Shown in pieces: positions 28,350-38,695 of a DNA stretch of 64,000 nt (the first letter of the stretch is position 1; each line of letters starts with the position of its first letter). The translations under genes and the position numbers were made by a program. The stretch is taken from the NCBI GenBank assembly GCA_021740105.1, contig JAIPAM010000007.1:47224-111223 (forward strand), written 5' to 3'. Under the pieces are notes generated by a model. The model had not been told where the DNA came from and did no database searches. It was given only the letters and a program-made list of their open reading frames with translations. Source of the DNA: Flavobacterium sp. Its GTDB lineage: Bacteria; Bacteroidota; Bacteroidia; Flavobacteriales; Flavobacteriaceae.

Positions 28350-28379
28350 TTGCCACATTTTCAAATTTAACTATCTTTG
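28350..28379 (+). promoter_or_regulatory. Consensus promoter of lysS
   Basis: TTG (28350-28352), a 19-base spacer and TATCTTTG (28372-28379) match the Bacteroidetes promoter exactly. The start would lie near 28386, about 15 bases before the lysS ATG. The promoter is back to back with that of lipB. Confidence 0.85.
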
Positions 28380-28400
28380 CTTTCTTAAAAACAGATCATA

Positions 28401-30110
28401 ATGGCATTATCCGAACAAGAAATACTTCGTAGAGAAGCACTTCAAGAATTACGCAATTTGGGAATTAACCCCTATCCTGCTGACGAATTTGTTACAACCG
28501 CTTTTTCAAATGAAATTTTAGCCGATTTCGAAAAATTTGAGGGGAAAGAAGTTGTTTTAGCAGGTCGTTTGATGGGAAAGAGAATTATGGGTAAAGCTTC
28601 CTTTGCTGAACTAAAAGATTCTGAAGGACGCATTCAAATTTACATTTCGAGAGACGATATTTCTAACGATGAAGAAAAAACGATGTACAATGTGGTTTTC
28701 AAAAAACTACTAGATATTGGTGACTTTATTGGAATAAAAGGAACTGTTTTTAAAACCCAAGTAGGCGAAATTTCAATTCATGTTTATGGCTTAACCGTTT
28801 TATCTAAAGCATTGAAACCACTACCCGTAGTAAAAACTGATGCTGATGGAAAAACGCACGATGCTTTCGCCGATCCAGAGCAAAGATACCGTCGTCGTTA
28901 TGTAGATTTAACGGTGAACGATCATGTAAAAGAAACGTTTATAAAAAGAACAAAATTGTTCAATGCAATGCGTTCGTTTTTTAATGACCAAGGTTATTTA
29001 GAAGTTGAAACTCCTGTTTTACAACCTATTCCAGGTGGTGCTGCGGCTCGCCCTTTTATAACACATCACAATTCGTTAGACATTCCATTGTACATGAGAA
29101 TTGCAAACGAATTGTATTTAAAAAGATTGATTGTAGGAGGTTTTGAAGGAGTTTATGAGTTTTCGAAAAACTTCAGAAATGAAGGTATGGACCGAACTCA
29201 CAATCCAGAATTTACCGCCATGGAAATATATGTAGCCTACAAAGACTACAATTGGATGATGAAATTCACCGAAAATTTATTGGAACATTGCGCTGTCGCT
29301 GTTAATGGAACTTCGGAAGTTACTTTTGGTGAACACAAAGTAAACTTTAAAGCACCGTATGCAAGAGTTACCATGACGGATGCTATCAAACAATTTACAG
29401 GATTTGATATTTCTGGTAAATCGGAAGCGGAATTATTTGAAGCGGCGAGAGGAATGGGAATTGATGTGAATTCCACCATGGGTAAAGGAAAATTGATTGA
29501 TGAGATTTTTGGCGCTAAATGCGAAGGAAATTATATTCAGCCTACTTTTATTACCGATTACCCAAAGGAAATGTCACCCCTTTGCAAAGCACACCGAGAC
29601 AATCCTGAGTTGACCGAGCGTTTTGAATTGATGGTTTGCGGAAAAGAAGTAGCCAACGCTTATTCGGAATTAAACGATCCAATTGACCAAAGAGAACGTT
29701 TTGAACACCAATTAAAATTAGCTGAAAAAGGGGACGATGAAGCTACCGAATTTATTGACGAAGATTTCCTTCGCGCCTTAGAATACGGAATGCCTCCAAC
29801 TTCTGGTTTAGGAATTGGAATGGACCGATTGATGATGTTTTTAACCAATAATTCATCTATCCAAGAAGTGTTGTTTTTCCCACAAATGCGTCCTGAGAAA
29901 AAGCAAGTGCAAATTGAACTTTTAGAAGAAGAGAAGTTGATAATTGACTTTATAAAATCCAATGATAACAAAATGGATTTAGGAGTTTTGAAAGTAAAAT
30001 CAGATTTAAGCGGAAAAAAATGGGACGCTGCCATGAAAGGCCTTTCAAAACATGCATTAATAAAAGTTTCCTTAGTTGGAGAAAGTAAAATTGTAGAATT
30101 AACAAACTAA
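28401..30110 (+). CDS. lysS: Lysyl-tRNA synthetase (class II)
   Basis: Encodes LysRS, which charges tRNA-Lys. The N-terminal OB-fold anticodon-binding domain (about 50-155, VVLAGRLMGKRIMGKASFAELKD in part) precedes the class II core with motif 1 (FFNDQGYLEVETPVL), motif 2 (FRNEGMDRTHNPEF) and motif 3 (GLGIGMDRLMM). At 569 residues it is longer than E. coli LysS (505) owing to a C-terminal extension after residue about 500 (KKQVQIELLEEEKL onward) that is usual in Flavobacteriaceae. The next gene starts 9 bases downstream. Confidence 0.97.
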   Translation: MALSEQEILRREALQELRNLGINPYPADEFVTTAFSNEILADFEKFEGKEVVLAGRLMGKRIMGKASFAELKDSEGRIQIYISRDDISNDEEKTMYNVVFKKLLDIGDFIGIKGTVFKTQVGEISIHVYGLTVLSKALKPLPVVKTDADGKTHDAFADPEQRYRRRYVDLTVNDHVKETFIKRTKLFNAMRSFFNDQGYLEVETPVLQPIPGGAAARPFITHHNSLDIPLYMRIANELYLKRLIVGGFEGVYEFSKNFRNEGMDRTHNPEFTAMEIYVAYKDYNWMMKFTENLLEHCAVAVNGTSEVTFGEHKVNFKAPYARVTMTDAIKQFTGFDISGKSEAELFEAARGMGIDVNSTMGKGKLIDEIFGAKCEGNYIQPTFITDYPKEMSPLCKAHRDNPELTERFELMVCGKEVANAYSELNDPIDQRERFEHQLKLAEKGDDEATEFIDEDFLRALEYGMPPTSGLGIGMDRLMMFLTNNSSIQEVLFFPQMRPEKKQVQIELLEEEKLIIDFIKSNDNKMDLGVLKVKSDLSGKKWDAAMKGLSKHALIKVSLVGESKIVELTN

Positions 30111-30119
30111 AATAAAACC

Positions 30120-31631
30120 ATGAAACTGACCACAAAAATTATCTTGACGGTATTCGTTTGCCTGACACTTGCCAAAACTAATGCTCAAACATTCACTTGG
30201 GGAGCTGCATCGCCATCATTAAAAGAAACGGATGCAAAAATTTACAACACTGTTGACGCTAAATTTTACCAAACAAACTCAATTTACAACGATAAAGTTT
30301 TTAATAGAATTGTAAAATCTAATGTTTATTCTTTGACTAATTTAAACAAGGAAAAAACGAATGATTTAAGCATTGAACAACCTGTAATGGGATTGGCAAC
30401 GCAAACGCATTTGGAAATGTTTACAGAAAAAGGAGTTTCAAATATCATTTTCTTGGATGATTTTAATACCAAAACTAAAGAACGTGAATTGTACTGGCAA
30501 AGAGTGAATTTAGAAACCAATGAAAAGTCAAAACCTGCTTTGATTACTTCAATGCCAACAAGAAATTCAAATTATTTCATTTCACAATCACCAAATAAAT
30601 TGTTTTATGCTGTTTTTAAACAATTTAATTTTGACAAAAAAACAAATGAAAAAGTAAACGTAACTCTTATTGACAAAGACTTTAAGGTGATTAGAGAAAT
30701 TTCATTCGAATCTCAATATTTAAATAGAACGCAATCTGAACCAAAAATATTTGTTTCCAATCAAGGGACTGTTTTTGTGGTAAAAGAAATTGAATTGCAA
30801 AAAATGAAACCTTTCAAAACCGTTTTTTATTGGGATGGAAATGGAACTACCATGCAAGAAACAAGTTTGAAGTTTGATAATGATTTTCAAATTTATCAAT
30901 TCAAAGGTCACTTTGATGGTGACGATTTTTACCTACACGGATTGTATACTAGAATTGGCTCAAAAGGAGTTCAAATGTATGGTGGAGGCCTTCCAGCAGC
31001 GGGAATTTATGCCGCTCGTTTTAATGGCAAAGGTGAAAAAAAATACATTGAAGCCAACGAAACAGGAGAAATTCCAGGATTGAATTTAAAAAACTTTACT
31101 TTCGACGGAATCAAAACTTGGTTTTTTGCAGATAAAATGTTCTTACTACAAAAGAACAGACCACCAGTTCCTGGCGCTGGAGCTTTCAACTTTGAAAAAG
31201 ACAATTTTTACTCTAATACTGGTTTAATTTTCGGAAAATTGGACAACGAAACTGGAAAATTAGAATGGAAAAAAGAAATAAAACACCAGGAACCAGATAC
31301 TACGAATGACAACGGTACTTTCTTATCTTATTTGCCTGTAGTAAATAACAACCAGCTTATAATTTTGTATAATGATACTCAAAAAACTAAAATTGACCGT
31401 TTCGTAATGGACGACAGATTTACTGCTTTTGATACCTATGATGCCAGTGGAAATTTAGTATCAAATACCCTAATTCCTGAAACCGGTTTGGAATTGAAAT
31501 ACAAATACAATTACGGTTTTGAAGAAAATTTTGATTTGGATACTACCTTTTTAGTTAAAATTAAAGACGGAAAATATATCGTAAGAGCAAAATCAGGGGG
31601 CAACGAGAAATTAGGATATTTAACTTTTTAA
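30120..31631 (+). CDS. Exported protein of unknown function, beta-rich
   Basis: A 503-residue protein that I do not recognise. A signal peptide (MKLTTKIILTVFVCLTLAKTNAQ) is followed by a long beta-rich body with repeated strand-turn patterns such as LFYAVFKQFNFDKKTNEKVN and FYLHGLYTRIG, compatible with a beta-propeller-like fold. No catalytic motif, lipobox or T9SS sorting signal is seen. It begins 9 bases after lysS and ends 2 bases before the next gene, so it belongs to a lysS-led operon and probably acts with the downstream protein. Confidence 0.8.
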   Translation: MKLTTKIILTVFVCLTLAKTNAQTFTWGAASPSLKETDAKIYNTVDAKFYQTNSIYNDKVFNRIVKSNVYSLTNLNKEKTNDLSIEQPVMGLATQTHLEMFTEKGVSNIIFLDDFNTKTKERELYWQRVNLETNEKSKPALITSMPTRNSNYFISQSPNKLFYAVFKQFNFDKKTNEKVNVTLIDKDFKVIREISFESQYLNRTQSEPKIFVSNQGTVFVVKEIELQKMKPFKTVFYWDGNGTTMQETSLKFDNDFQIYQFKGHFDGDDFYLHGLYTRIGSKGVQMYGGGLPAAGIYAARFNGKGEKKYIEANETGEIPGLNLKNFTFDGIKTWFFADKMFLLQKNRPPVPGAGAFNFEKDNFYSNTGLIFGKLDNETGKLEWKKEIKHQEPDTTNDNGTFLSYLPVVNNNQLIILYNDTQKTKIDRFVMDDRFTAFDTYDASGNLVSNTLIPETGLELKYKYNYGFEENFDLDTTFLVKIKDGKYIVRAKSGGNEKLGYLTF

Positions 31632-31633
31632 TT

Positions 31634-32887
31634 ATGAAAAAAAACGTCTTAGTAATCGCATTATTATTTGCTTTAAGCATAGTGAATGCTCAGAATATTC
31701 AAAATATTGGAGTTTCATTTACACAAACATTGTATCCTAAAAAAACGTTGCCAGCTAATATAAAAAATTATGCAGTTACGGTAACAACGCCCTATTTAAA
31801 AGACGACAGTACCTTTAGAAAAATTGCGGAAGACAAGTACCAAGCGGATCTAAAAAATTATCCAAATGTAATTGCTGAAGCCAAGAAAAAGTTCAATGAA
31901 GTTGAAATGGTCAATCACAATGTTAAAGTTGAAGAAGCAAAAGAACGCTATAAGTTGGAATCAGAGCAATTCAACAAAATGTCAACATTAGAAAGATTAG
32001 CGTTAATTGATAAAAAACCAGTTTTGCAATATCCTCCAAAACCGGTTTATTATGATCCTCCAGTTCCAAGATTAGAATCAATAAATGTGAGTGATATAAT
32101 AATTTACAATCCTGAAACATTGGCAAAAAACTACATAAAATTAAGTGGTTTTGGAGATGGAAACGATGGGCTTCAGATTAAAATCGATTTCAAAGGTTTT
32201 GAATATGTAGAACCTGCTGCTTCACTAGTAAATGTTGAAAATTACAATCCTCAAACAAAGGAGAAATTTTACACAAAACAAACTCAATTTGTAACAAAAT
32301 ACAGACATCCAACTATGCTACAAGTGAGTATAGATGGGAAAAACTTGTCTTCCGGAATATTTCAAGGAACAAGTGAATTTCAATCAAAGGCAACGAGTTC
32401 TAAACCTACTCGATTGTATATAGAAAGACAAGAAATTGAATCGATAATGTCACGTATTAATCAATATTTAAACGATCAATATGGCTATGTAACTGTTACT
32501 CGCTATGCCAACGTTTATACTGTAAAAAATAGAAAAGGGGAATACGATGATATTGAAAAAGCAAGAGATTTTGCAATTTCAGGTTATAAAAATTACACCC
32601 AACATCAAGAAGATGCTGTTAAAGATCTGGCCAATGCAATTGCTATTTGGGAAAAAATAATGACGGAAGTTAATTATGACGATAGTAAAGCTCGAATTGA
32701 CGAAAAAGTGGGTACTGTGATTTTGAAGAACATAATATTTGCCTGTATTATTACAAATGAATTTGAAAAAGCAAATAAATACTTAACCGATTTCAAGTCA
32801 TTAAGACTCAGCTACGACGATAAACAATTTGCTGATAACTATGAAAAAATGGCGGCGGAATTAAAATCGAGATTCGACGGAAAATAA
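31634..32887 (+). CDS. Exported protein of unknown function with tetratricopeptide-like tail
   Basis: A 417-residue exported protein (signal peptide MKKNVLVIALLFALSIVNAQ) that I do not recognise. The first part contains a Lys/Glu-rich helical region (about 60-110, EAKKKFNEVEMVNHNVKVEEAK) and Pro/Tyr-rich YPPKPVYYDPPVPR (about 132-145). The C-terminal half is helical and TPR-like (KNYTQHQEDAVKDLANAIAIWEK and FEKANKYLTDFKSL). It follows the preceding gene by 2 bases, so the two are surely co-transcribed and likely partners in the periplasm. Confidence 0.8.
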   Translation: MKKNVLVIALLFALSIVNAQNIQNIGVSFTQTLYPKKTLPANIKNYAVTVTTPYLKDDSTFRKIAEDKYQADLKNYPNVIAEAKKKFNEVEMVNHNVKVEEAKERYKLESEQFNKMSTLERLALIDKKPVLQYPPKPVYYDPPVPRLESINVSDIIIYNPETLAKNYIKLSGFGDGNDGLQIKIDFKGFEYVEPAASLVNVENYNPQTKEKFYTKQTQFVTKYRHPTMLQVSIDGKNLSSGIFQGTSEFQSKATSSKPTRLYIERQEIESIMSRINQYLNDQYGYVTVTRYANVYTVKNRKGEYDDIEKARDFAISGYKNYTQHQEDAVKDLANAIAIWEKIMTEVNYDDSKARIDEKVGTVILKNIIFACIITNEFEKANKYLTDFKSLRLSYDDKQFADNYEKMAAELKSRFDGK

Positions 32888-33060
32888 AAATTATTAACTC
32901 TGTTGATTTTTAAAATTGTTAAATTACTTTTAAAGTTTAATATCTTTAGAATAGATGCTTTTCAATCATAAAAAAAAATGTATCATTGCACTATAATATT
33001 TATTAAATTAAATATTTTGATAAAGAATCCCTATTAATCATCCAATATTATTTCATTAAA
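32888..33060. other. Promoter region of the subtilase gene
   Basis: A 173-base AT-rich gap. A TATCTTTA box at 32941-32948 resembles the -7 element TAnnTTTG but lies over 110 bases before the next ATG, and the nearest TTG is spaced 22 bases. No terminator for the preceding operon is visible. Confidence 0.4.
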
Positions 33061-36000
33061 ATGAAAAAAACCAACTTTATAACAGTTCTTTTTTTGCTAA
33101 GTATAAATTTAATTTATTCACAGTCTAAAGAAGATGTAGCTAAAATTGTGGGAAGTTATGATTTGTCAAAAATCAAAGAACTACAGTCTAATTTAAAGCA
33201 AAAGACAACTTTAGAGAAGCAGAAAGCCGAAGCAGCAGCCATTATCAATAATTGGCCTATTCGTGTTGTTGGTAAAGACGGTTCAATTAGTGAATTAATG
33301 AAATTAACTCCTGACGGTTTTCCAATTTACTATACCAATAATAATGCTAGTGCGGCCAGATCAACTAGAGCAAATCATTTAAATTCTGGAGGATCATTAG
33401 GTTTAGACCTTAATGGACAAGGAATGGTAGCTAGAGTTTGGGACGGTGGAACTGTAAGAAGCAGTCATAACTTATTTTCAGGGCGCGTTACTGTTGTAGA
33501 TGACCCATCAAGTACAACTTATGCTGCACATGCTACCCATGTAACAGGAACAGTTATGGCTTCTAATGCCAATGCAAACATTAAAGGAATGGCCTATATG
33601 GCACAAGCGAGAACATTTGAATGGACCGATGATAATTCAGAAGCTTTATCAGAAGTACAATTAGGAATGTTGATTTCCAATCATTCGTATGGTGTTCCAA
33701 TTACAGGTTCAACAGGTGTTTTACCTTCATGGTATATTGGTTCTTACACCCAAGACGCAAGAGATTGGGATGAGATTGCCTATGAATCCCCTTTTTATTT
33801 AGCAGTTTTATCTGCTGGAAACGAAGGACTTAGCAATGCCAATCCTGACCCACTTGCTTTTGGTTTTGACAAATTAACTGGAAATAAAGTTTCTAAAAAT
33901 AATTTAGTAGTTGCCAATGCTCAAGATGCAGTAGTTGCTGCTAATGGAACACTAACTAGCGTTGCGATTAACACTTCTAGTAATCAAGGTCCAACGGATG
34001 ATAATAGAATTAAACCAGATATTACTGGAAATGGTACTTCTGTAACTTCTACTAATAGCACAAGTGATTCTTCTACTACTACTATGTCTGGAACATCAAT
34101 GGCTTCTCCAAATGTGGCTGGAACACTTTTACTATTGCAACAGCATTATAAAAACGTAACCAATAGTTTTATGAAAGCAGCTACTTTAAAAGGACTTGCT
34201 TGTCATACAGCTGATGATGCTGGAAATATAGGCCCAGATCCAATTTTTGGTTGGGGTTTGTTAAATGCAAAAAAAGCGGCCGAAACCATTACTGGAAACG
34301 GATTAAACTCATGGGTTTCAGAAGAGAATTTAAATCAAGAGCAGTCTACCACATTTGTGGTTAAAGCAAGCGGAACAGAACCTTTAATTGCTTCAATAAC
34401 TTGGACAGATTTGCCTGGAGCAGCTAATAATGGGAATCTTGCTGCCAATGACCCTACCAAAGCTTTAGTAAATGATTTAGATATTAGAATTAGAAAAAAT
34501 GCAGTTACCTATTTTCCATGGAAACTCAATTCAAATGCATCAGCTGAAGCAATACAAACGGAAGACAATGCAGTTGATAATGTAGAACAAGTCTATATTG
34601 AAAGCCCAACTAATAGTGAATATACCATAACTGTATCGCATAAAGGACTGTTACAAACCGGTAAACAAAACTACACATTAGTTGTAACGGGATTAACTTC
34701 CTCTTTTTCAATTGTTCCTACATCATCTGATTTAACGGTTTGTTCTAATCAAAATGCAGTTTTTACTTATAATTATAAACAAACTGGGACTGGAACGACT
34801 ACTTTTTCTCCTGTTGGTTTACCTGTAGGAGCATTAGCTAGTTTTAATACTACTTCTTTGAGTGCTAATGGTACCATTACAATGACAATCTCTGGACTTT
34901 CAAGTGTGCTGCCAGGAGAATACAATATCGGTATTATTGGAAATAATGGAACTGAGACAGAAACCAGATTTAAAAATTTAAAAATTTACAATTCCACTTT
35001 TGTCCCAGTAAATTTAAGTACTCCTACTAATTCACAAACAGGTCTATCCACCTCTGTTAATTTAACTTGGAATAGCCAATTTAATGCTGAATCTTACAAT
35101 GTTCAAGTGTCAACTGTTTCAAATTTTAGCACTACAGTTTATAACGCTACAGTAACAACGAATAGATATATAGCAAGAAGTTTAATGCAAGATACTGTTT
35201 ACTATTGGAGAGTAACTCCAGTAAATCAATGCGGATCTGGAGTATCAAGCAATGCAACTGTATATAATTTTAAAACCGGAGTTCTTGTTTGTGGAGCTGC
35301 TGTTTTTAACGCAACTAATTTTACAAATGCTACTATTGCCTCAGTAGCAAATTCAAGTGCAAGTGTTCCGGTTACTGTTACTGGCGGACACACAATTGGC
35401 AGTATGAAAGTAAGACTTAATTTAACTCATACTTACATTCAAGACATGACTATTTCTCTTGTTGGACCAGCAAGTATTGGAAGTCCTGAAGTAATCTTAT
35501 TCAAAGAAGCTTGTGGAGATCATGACAATATTAATTGTACGCTTGATGACAATGGTGAAGCGCCTCAATGCTCAGGAATACCTTCTGTTTCTGGACTAAT
35601 TGCTCCATATGAAGCATTAAGCGCTTTCAATAATTTGCCTGCAAATGGAGAATGGATTCTTAAAATTAAAGACCCATATAATGGGGATGGTGGAACAGTT
35701 AATTCATTTAGTATCGATATTTGCTACATTACAAATTCATTAGGTTTGGAATCGAATAGTTTAACAAATACTTCCGTATATCCTAACCCAACTAATGACA
35801 TTTTAAATATAGATATTCCAAACGCGATTGGAACTTCAAAATTAAAACTTTATGATGTTCAAGGAAGATTTGTAATGGAAACAGTAACAAATACTACTCA
35901 AGAGGTTATGAATATTGGAAATTTACAAAGTGGAGTATACCTGCTATCCATTGAAAACGAAAATAATAAAACCGTAAAGAAAGTTATTTTAAATAAATAA
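33061..36000 (+). CDS. Secreted S8 (subtilisin-like) serine protease with T9SS type A signal
   Basis: A 979-residue secreted protease. After a signal peptide (about 1-21) the peptidase domain carries the triad Asp128 (ARVWDGG), His157 (AAHATHVTG) and Ser346 (MSGTSMASPNVAG), with oxyanion Asn254 (LSAGNEG). A fibronectin-III-like module (about 650-740, SYNVQVSTVSNFSTTVYN) is followed by a proprotein-convertase-type P domain (about 755-885, TYIQDMTISLVGP). The last 75 residues (VYPNPTNDILNI to VKKVILNK) are a type A sorting domain for the type IX secretion system. It would be released or attached to the cell surface and degrade extracellular protein. Confidence 0.93.
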   Translation: MKKTNFITVLFLLSINLIYSQSKEDVAKIVGSYDLSKIKELQSNLKQKTTLEKQKAEAAAIINNWPIRVVGKDGSISELMKLTPDGFPIYYTNNNASAARSTRANHLNSGGSLGLDLNGQGMVARVWDGGTVRSSHNLFSGRVTVVDDPSSTTYAAHATHVTGTVMASNANANIKGMAYMAQARTFEWTDDNSEALSEVQLGMLISNHSYGVPITGSTGVLPSWYIGSYTQDARDWDEIAYESPFYLAVLSAGNEGLSNANPDPLAFGFDKLTGNKVSKNNLVVANAQDAVVAANGTLTSVAINTSSNQGPTDDNRIKPDITGNGTSVTSTNSTSDSSTTTMSGTSMASPNVAGTLLLLQQHYKNVTNSFMKAATLKGLACHTADDAGNIGPDPIFGWGLLNAKKAAETITGNGLNSWVSEENLNQEQSTTFVVKASGTEPLIASITWTDLPGAANNGNLAANDPTKALVNDLDIRIRKNAVTYFPWKLNSNASAEAIQTEDNAVDNVEQVYIESPTNSEYTITVSHKGLLQTGKQNYTLVVTGLTSSFSIVPTSSDLTVCSNQNAVFTYNYKQTGTGTTTFSPVGLPVGALASFNTTSLSANGTITMTISGLSSVLPGEYNIGIIGNNGTETETRFKNLKIYNSTFVPVNLSTPTNSQTGLSTSVNLTWNSQFNAESYNVQVSTVSNFSTTVYNATVTTNRYIARSLMQDTVYYWRVTPVNQCGSGVSSNATVYNFKTGVLVCGAAVFNATNFTNATIASVANSSASVPVTVTGGHTIGSMKVRLNLTHTYIQDMTISLVGPASIGSPEVILFKEACGDHDNINCTLDDNGEAPQCSGIPSVSGLIAPYEALSAFNNLPANGEWILKIKDPYNGDGGTVNSFSIDICYITNSLGLESNSLTNTSVYPNPTNDILNIDIPNAIGTSKLKLYDVQGRFVMETVTNTTQEVMNIGNLQSGVYLLSIENENNKTVKKVILNK

Positions 36001-36101
36001 TTTAAAAGCGAAATAAGTACAAAAAATTAAAGATAAATATTTATTTATTTTTTTGTTCAAGAAAAATAATATAGATTTGAACTAAATTTAAATTAATTCT
36101 C

Positions 36102-36482
36102 ATGAAAAAAATAATAATCGCATGTTTTTTAATGCTGGCTGTTAGCGTAACTACCAATGCTCAAAACAAGAAAAAAACTACTACTCCTGTTACTAAAGAA
36201 GTAGTAAAACTTACTCCTGCAGAAGCTGGTGAAAAAGATGGAGTGGCCATTTCTAAGTTTTTAGGACTTGACGAAAATTTAACTATTGCATTCAGTAATT
36301 TATTTGAAATGAAACACCAAGTAATGCAAAGTGCTACTGAAACAAATGAAAGCAAAAAAGAAATGTCAAGAATCGTAGGTTTGAAAATCGAAGCTTCAAT
36401 CGACTCTGAAAGACTTGAAAAATTAAAAGCAAATACTGCTCTTTACAATCAGCTATTAAGCACTGACGCTTTTGAAAAATAA
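36102..36482 (+). CDS. Small exported helical protein, unknown function
   Basis: A 126-residue protein with a signal peptide (MKKIIIACFLMLAVSVTTNAQ) and a helical, charged mature part (LGLDENLTIAFSNLFEMKHQ, then EASIDSERLEKLKAN). I do not recognise a family. It resembles in style the 131-residue exported protein at 46626-47021: both have a QN/QE-rich start after the signal and long amphipathic helices, though I cannot claim homology. It stands alone and ends in a strong bidirectional terminator. Confidence 0.75.
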   Translation: MKKIIIACFLMLAVSVTTNAQNKKKTTTPVTKEVVKLTPAEAGEKDGVAISKFLGLDENLTIAFSNLFEMKHQVMQSATETNESKKEMSRIVGLKIEASIDSERLEKLKANTALYNQLLSTDAFEK

Positions 36483-36500
36483 AATTTCAATTTATTGAAT

Positions 36501-36534
36501 AAAAAAAGGGCTTTCATTTGAAAGCCCTTTTTTT
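36501..36534. terminator. Bidirectional terminator between the small exported gene and hemL
   Basis: AAAAAAAGGGCTTTC / GAAAGCCCTTTTTTT, a perfect 15-bp inverted repeat around a 4-base loop, with T-runs on both strands. It serves the rightward small gene and the leftward hemL. Confidence 0.93.
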
Positions 36535-36535
36535 A

Positions 36536-37822
36536 TTATAATGTTTGTGCAACTTTTTCAATTGCGTTAATTGTATAGTCTAAATCTTCATAGGTTAAAG
36601 CATCGGAAATAAACCAAGTTTCATAGGCAGAAGGCGCAATATAAACTCCCTGATCCAATAAGCCGTGAAAGAATTTCTTAAACGTTTCGTTATCTCCTTT
36701 TGAAGCAGTTTGAAAATCGACAACTGGATTCGCATCAAAATGAACTGAAATCATAGAACCTAATCGGTTGATAGTAAATGAAACTCTATTATCAGTGAGT
36801 ACTTTTTGAATTCCCTTCTCTAAATAAATTGTCTTTTCTGAAAGTCTTTGAAAAACAGAAGGGTCATTTTCTAAAGCATTTAACATCGCTAATCCTGCCG
36901 CCATGGCTAAAGGATTGCCTGATAAAGTTCCCGCTTGATAAACTGGTCCTAAAGGCGCTAAATAATCCATTATTTCGGCTCTTGCCGCAAATGCCCCAAC
37001 AGGCAAGCCTCCTCCAATAACCTTTCCAAAGGTCACAATATCTGATTTTACATTTAGTAATTCCTGAACTCCACCTCTAGCCATTCTGAAACCAGTCATC
37101 ACTTCGTCAAAAATTAATAAGATATTGTTCTCATCACAAATTTGTCGTAACGCTTCTAAAAAACCCTTTTTTGGAGGAATACAACCCATGTTACCTGCAA
37201 CTGGTTCGATAATTATAGCTGCAATTTCACCCATATTAGCATTCACAAGCGCATTCACACTTTCTATGTCATTGTATTTAGCTAACAAAGTATCTTTTGC
37301 AGTTCCTTGAGTAACTCCTGGACTATTTGGCGAACCAAAAGTAACTGCACCACTACCCGCTTGAATCAAAAACGAATCGGAATGGCCATGATAACAACCA
37401 GCAAATTTTATTATTTTATCTTTTTTAGTAAAACCACGAGCCAATCGAATAGCGCTCATACAAGCTTCTGTACCTGAATTAACAAAACGAATTTTATCGA
37501 TTCCAGGTACCATTTTAATTGCTAAAGCTGCAATTTGAGTCTCCATTTCAGTTGGCATACCAAATGAAGTTCCCAGTTTGGCTTTTTCAATTACCGCATC
37601 AACAACGGGTGGATAGGCATGCCCTAAAACCATGGGGCCCCAAGAATTAATGTAATCAATGTATCGATTTCCATCTTCATCAAAAACATAAGCTCCTTTT
37701 GCGCTTTTCGCAAATATTGGTGTTCCTCCAACAGCTTTAAATGCTCTAACAGGTGAATTTACTCCTCCTGGAATTACTTTTTCTGCTTCCGCAAATAGTG
37801 CGCTGCTTCTTTTATATAACAT
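36536..37822 (-). CDS. hemL: Glutamate-1-semialdehyde 2,1-aminomutase
   Basis: Encodes the PLP enzyme that makes 5-aminolevulinate for heme by the C5 route. The 428 residues show [20 protein letters not shown] (about 115-134), the Asp contacting PLP in [10 protein letters not shown], and the PLP lysine in [13 protein letters not shown] (near residue 265). Length is normal. It lies 15 bases downstream of the glucosaminidase gene on the same strand. The last base before it is part of the bidirectional terminator. Confidence 0.96.
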   Translation of the reverse strand: MLYKRSSALFAEAEKVIPGGVNSPVRAFKAVGGTPIFAKSAKGAYVFDEDGNRYIDYINSWGPMVLGHAYPPVVDAVIEKAKLGTSFGMPTEMETQIAALAIKMVPGIDKIRFVNSGTEACMSAIRLARGFTKKDKIIKFAGCYHGHSDSFLIQAGSGAVTFGSPNSPGVTQGTAKDTLLAKYNDIESVNALVNANMGEIAAIIIEPVAGNMGCIPPKKGFLEALRQICDENNILLIFDEVMTGFRMARGGVQELLNVKSDIVTFGKVIGGGLPVGAFAARAEIMDYLAPLGPVYQAGTLSGNPLAMAAGLAMLNALENDPSVFQRLSEKTIYLEKGIQKVLTDNRVSFTINRLGSMISVHFDANPVVDFQTASKGDNETFKKFFHGLLDQGVYIAPSAYETWFISDALTYEDLDYTINAIEKVAQTL

Positions 37823-37837
37823 TTTATAATCTTGAAT

Positions 37838-38695
37838 TTATTCTATAATTAATAACTGCCCAACAGAAATTGTATTGTCGGAAATATTATTTTTTGCCTT
37901 TAAATCATCAATAGAAATATTGAATTTCTTAGAAATAGAATACATCGTATCTCCTTTAATAACTACATATTCCTTTTTCATTACTGCCGATTGAGCCGCA
38001 GTTGAAACATATTCTTTACCTAAAACTTCAGCATCGTATTGATCCAAATGATACCTTTCGATTATGGCGATCAATTTTTCTGGATATTTTGGGTCAGTAG
38101 CATAACCAGCTGCTTTTAAACCCTTTGCCCATCCTTTATAATCGTCTTTTTCTAATTTGAAAAGTGGCTCGTACCATCTTCTACTCTTTAAAAATAGCGC
38201 ATGATCATTATACGATTCACTCGCTTGATTGTATTTTCTAAAACATTCTTGCGCGGCATCGTCGTCATATTTTACTGAGGGTCCTTTCCAATCTTGATGG
38301 CATTTAATTCCAAAATGATTATTTGCAATAGCGCTTAAAGGTCCCGTCCCAGCTCCTGATTCTAAAATTCCTTGCCCAAGGCAAATACTTGCAGGAATTC
38401 CGAATTGAGCCATATTACTTTTTGCTATTGGTTGGTACGAATTGATGTAGGCTAAAACTATTTCTGGTGTAACTTTAACTCTGGTAGTCGCTTCTAATAT
38501 TTCAGTTTTAGGCTCTATTGTTTTAATAGAATCTGTTGAATTCGCGACAGGATTCGTGATTTCAATTGGTTTAATTACTTCCACTTTTGTTGGCGGTTTG
38601 TAATTTTTAGGCCGAGTAGTTTGAATTACAACTTTTTTTGAAGTACAGCTTGCCGCAAATAAAACGATAAATAGTAAGGCTATTTTTCTAATCAT
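37838..38695 (-). CDS. Glucosaminidase lipoprotein with LysM domain
   Basis: A 285-residue cell-wall hydrolase. It has a lipoprotein signal (MIRKIALLFIVLFAASC, lipid on Cys17), a linker rich in Thr and Lys (about 20-75), a glucosaminidase (FlgJ-like) domain (about 82-225) containing the catalytic Glu in GILESGAGTGPLS and NNHFGIKC, and a C-terminal LysM repeat (about 240-285, KGDTMYSISKKFNISIDDLK) that binds peptidoglycan. It overlaps the preceding gene by four bases (ATGA), which implies translational coupling. Confidence 0.9.
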   Translation of the reverse strand: MIRKIALLFIVLFAASCTSKKVVIQTTRPKNYKPPTKVEVIKPIEITNPVANSTDSIKTIEPKTEILEATTRVKVTPEIVLAYINSYQPIAKSNMAQFGIPASICLGQGILESGAGTGPLSAIANNHFGIKCHQDWKGPSVKYDDDAAQECFRKYNQASESYNDHALFLKSRRWYEPLFKLEKDDYKGWAKGLKAAGYATDPKYPEKLIAIIERYHLDQYDAEVLGKEYVSTAAQSAVMKKEYVVIKGDTMYSISKKFNISIDDLKAKNNISDNTISVGQLLIIE

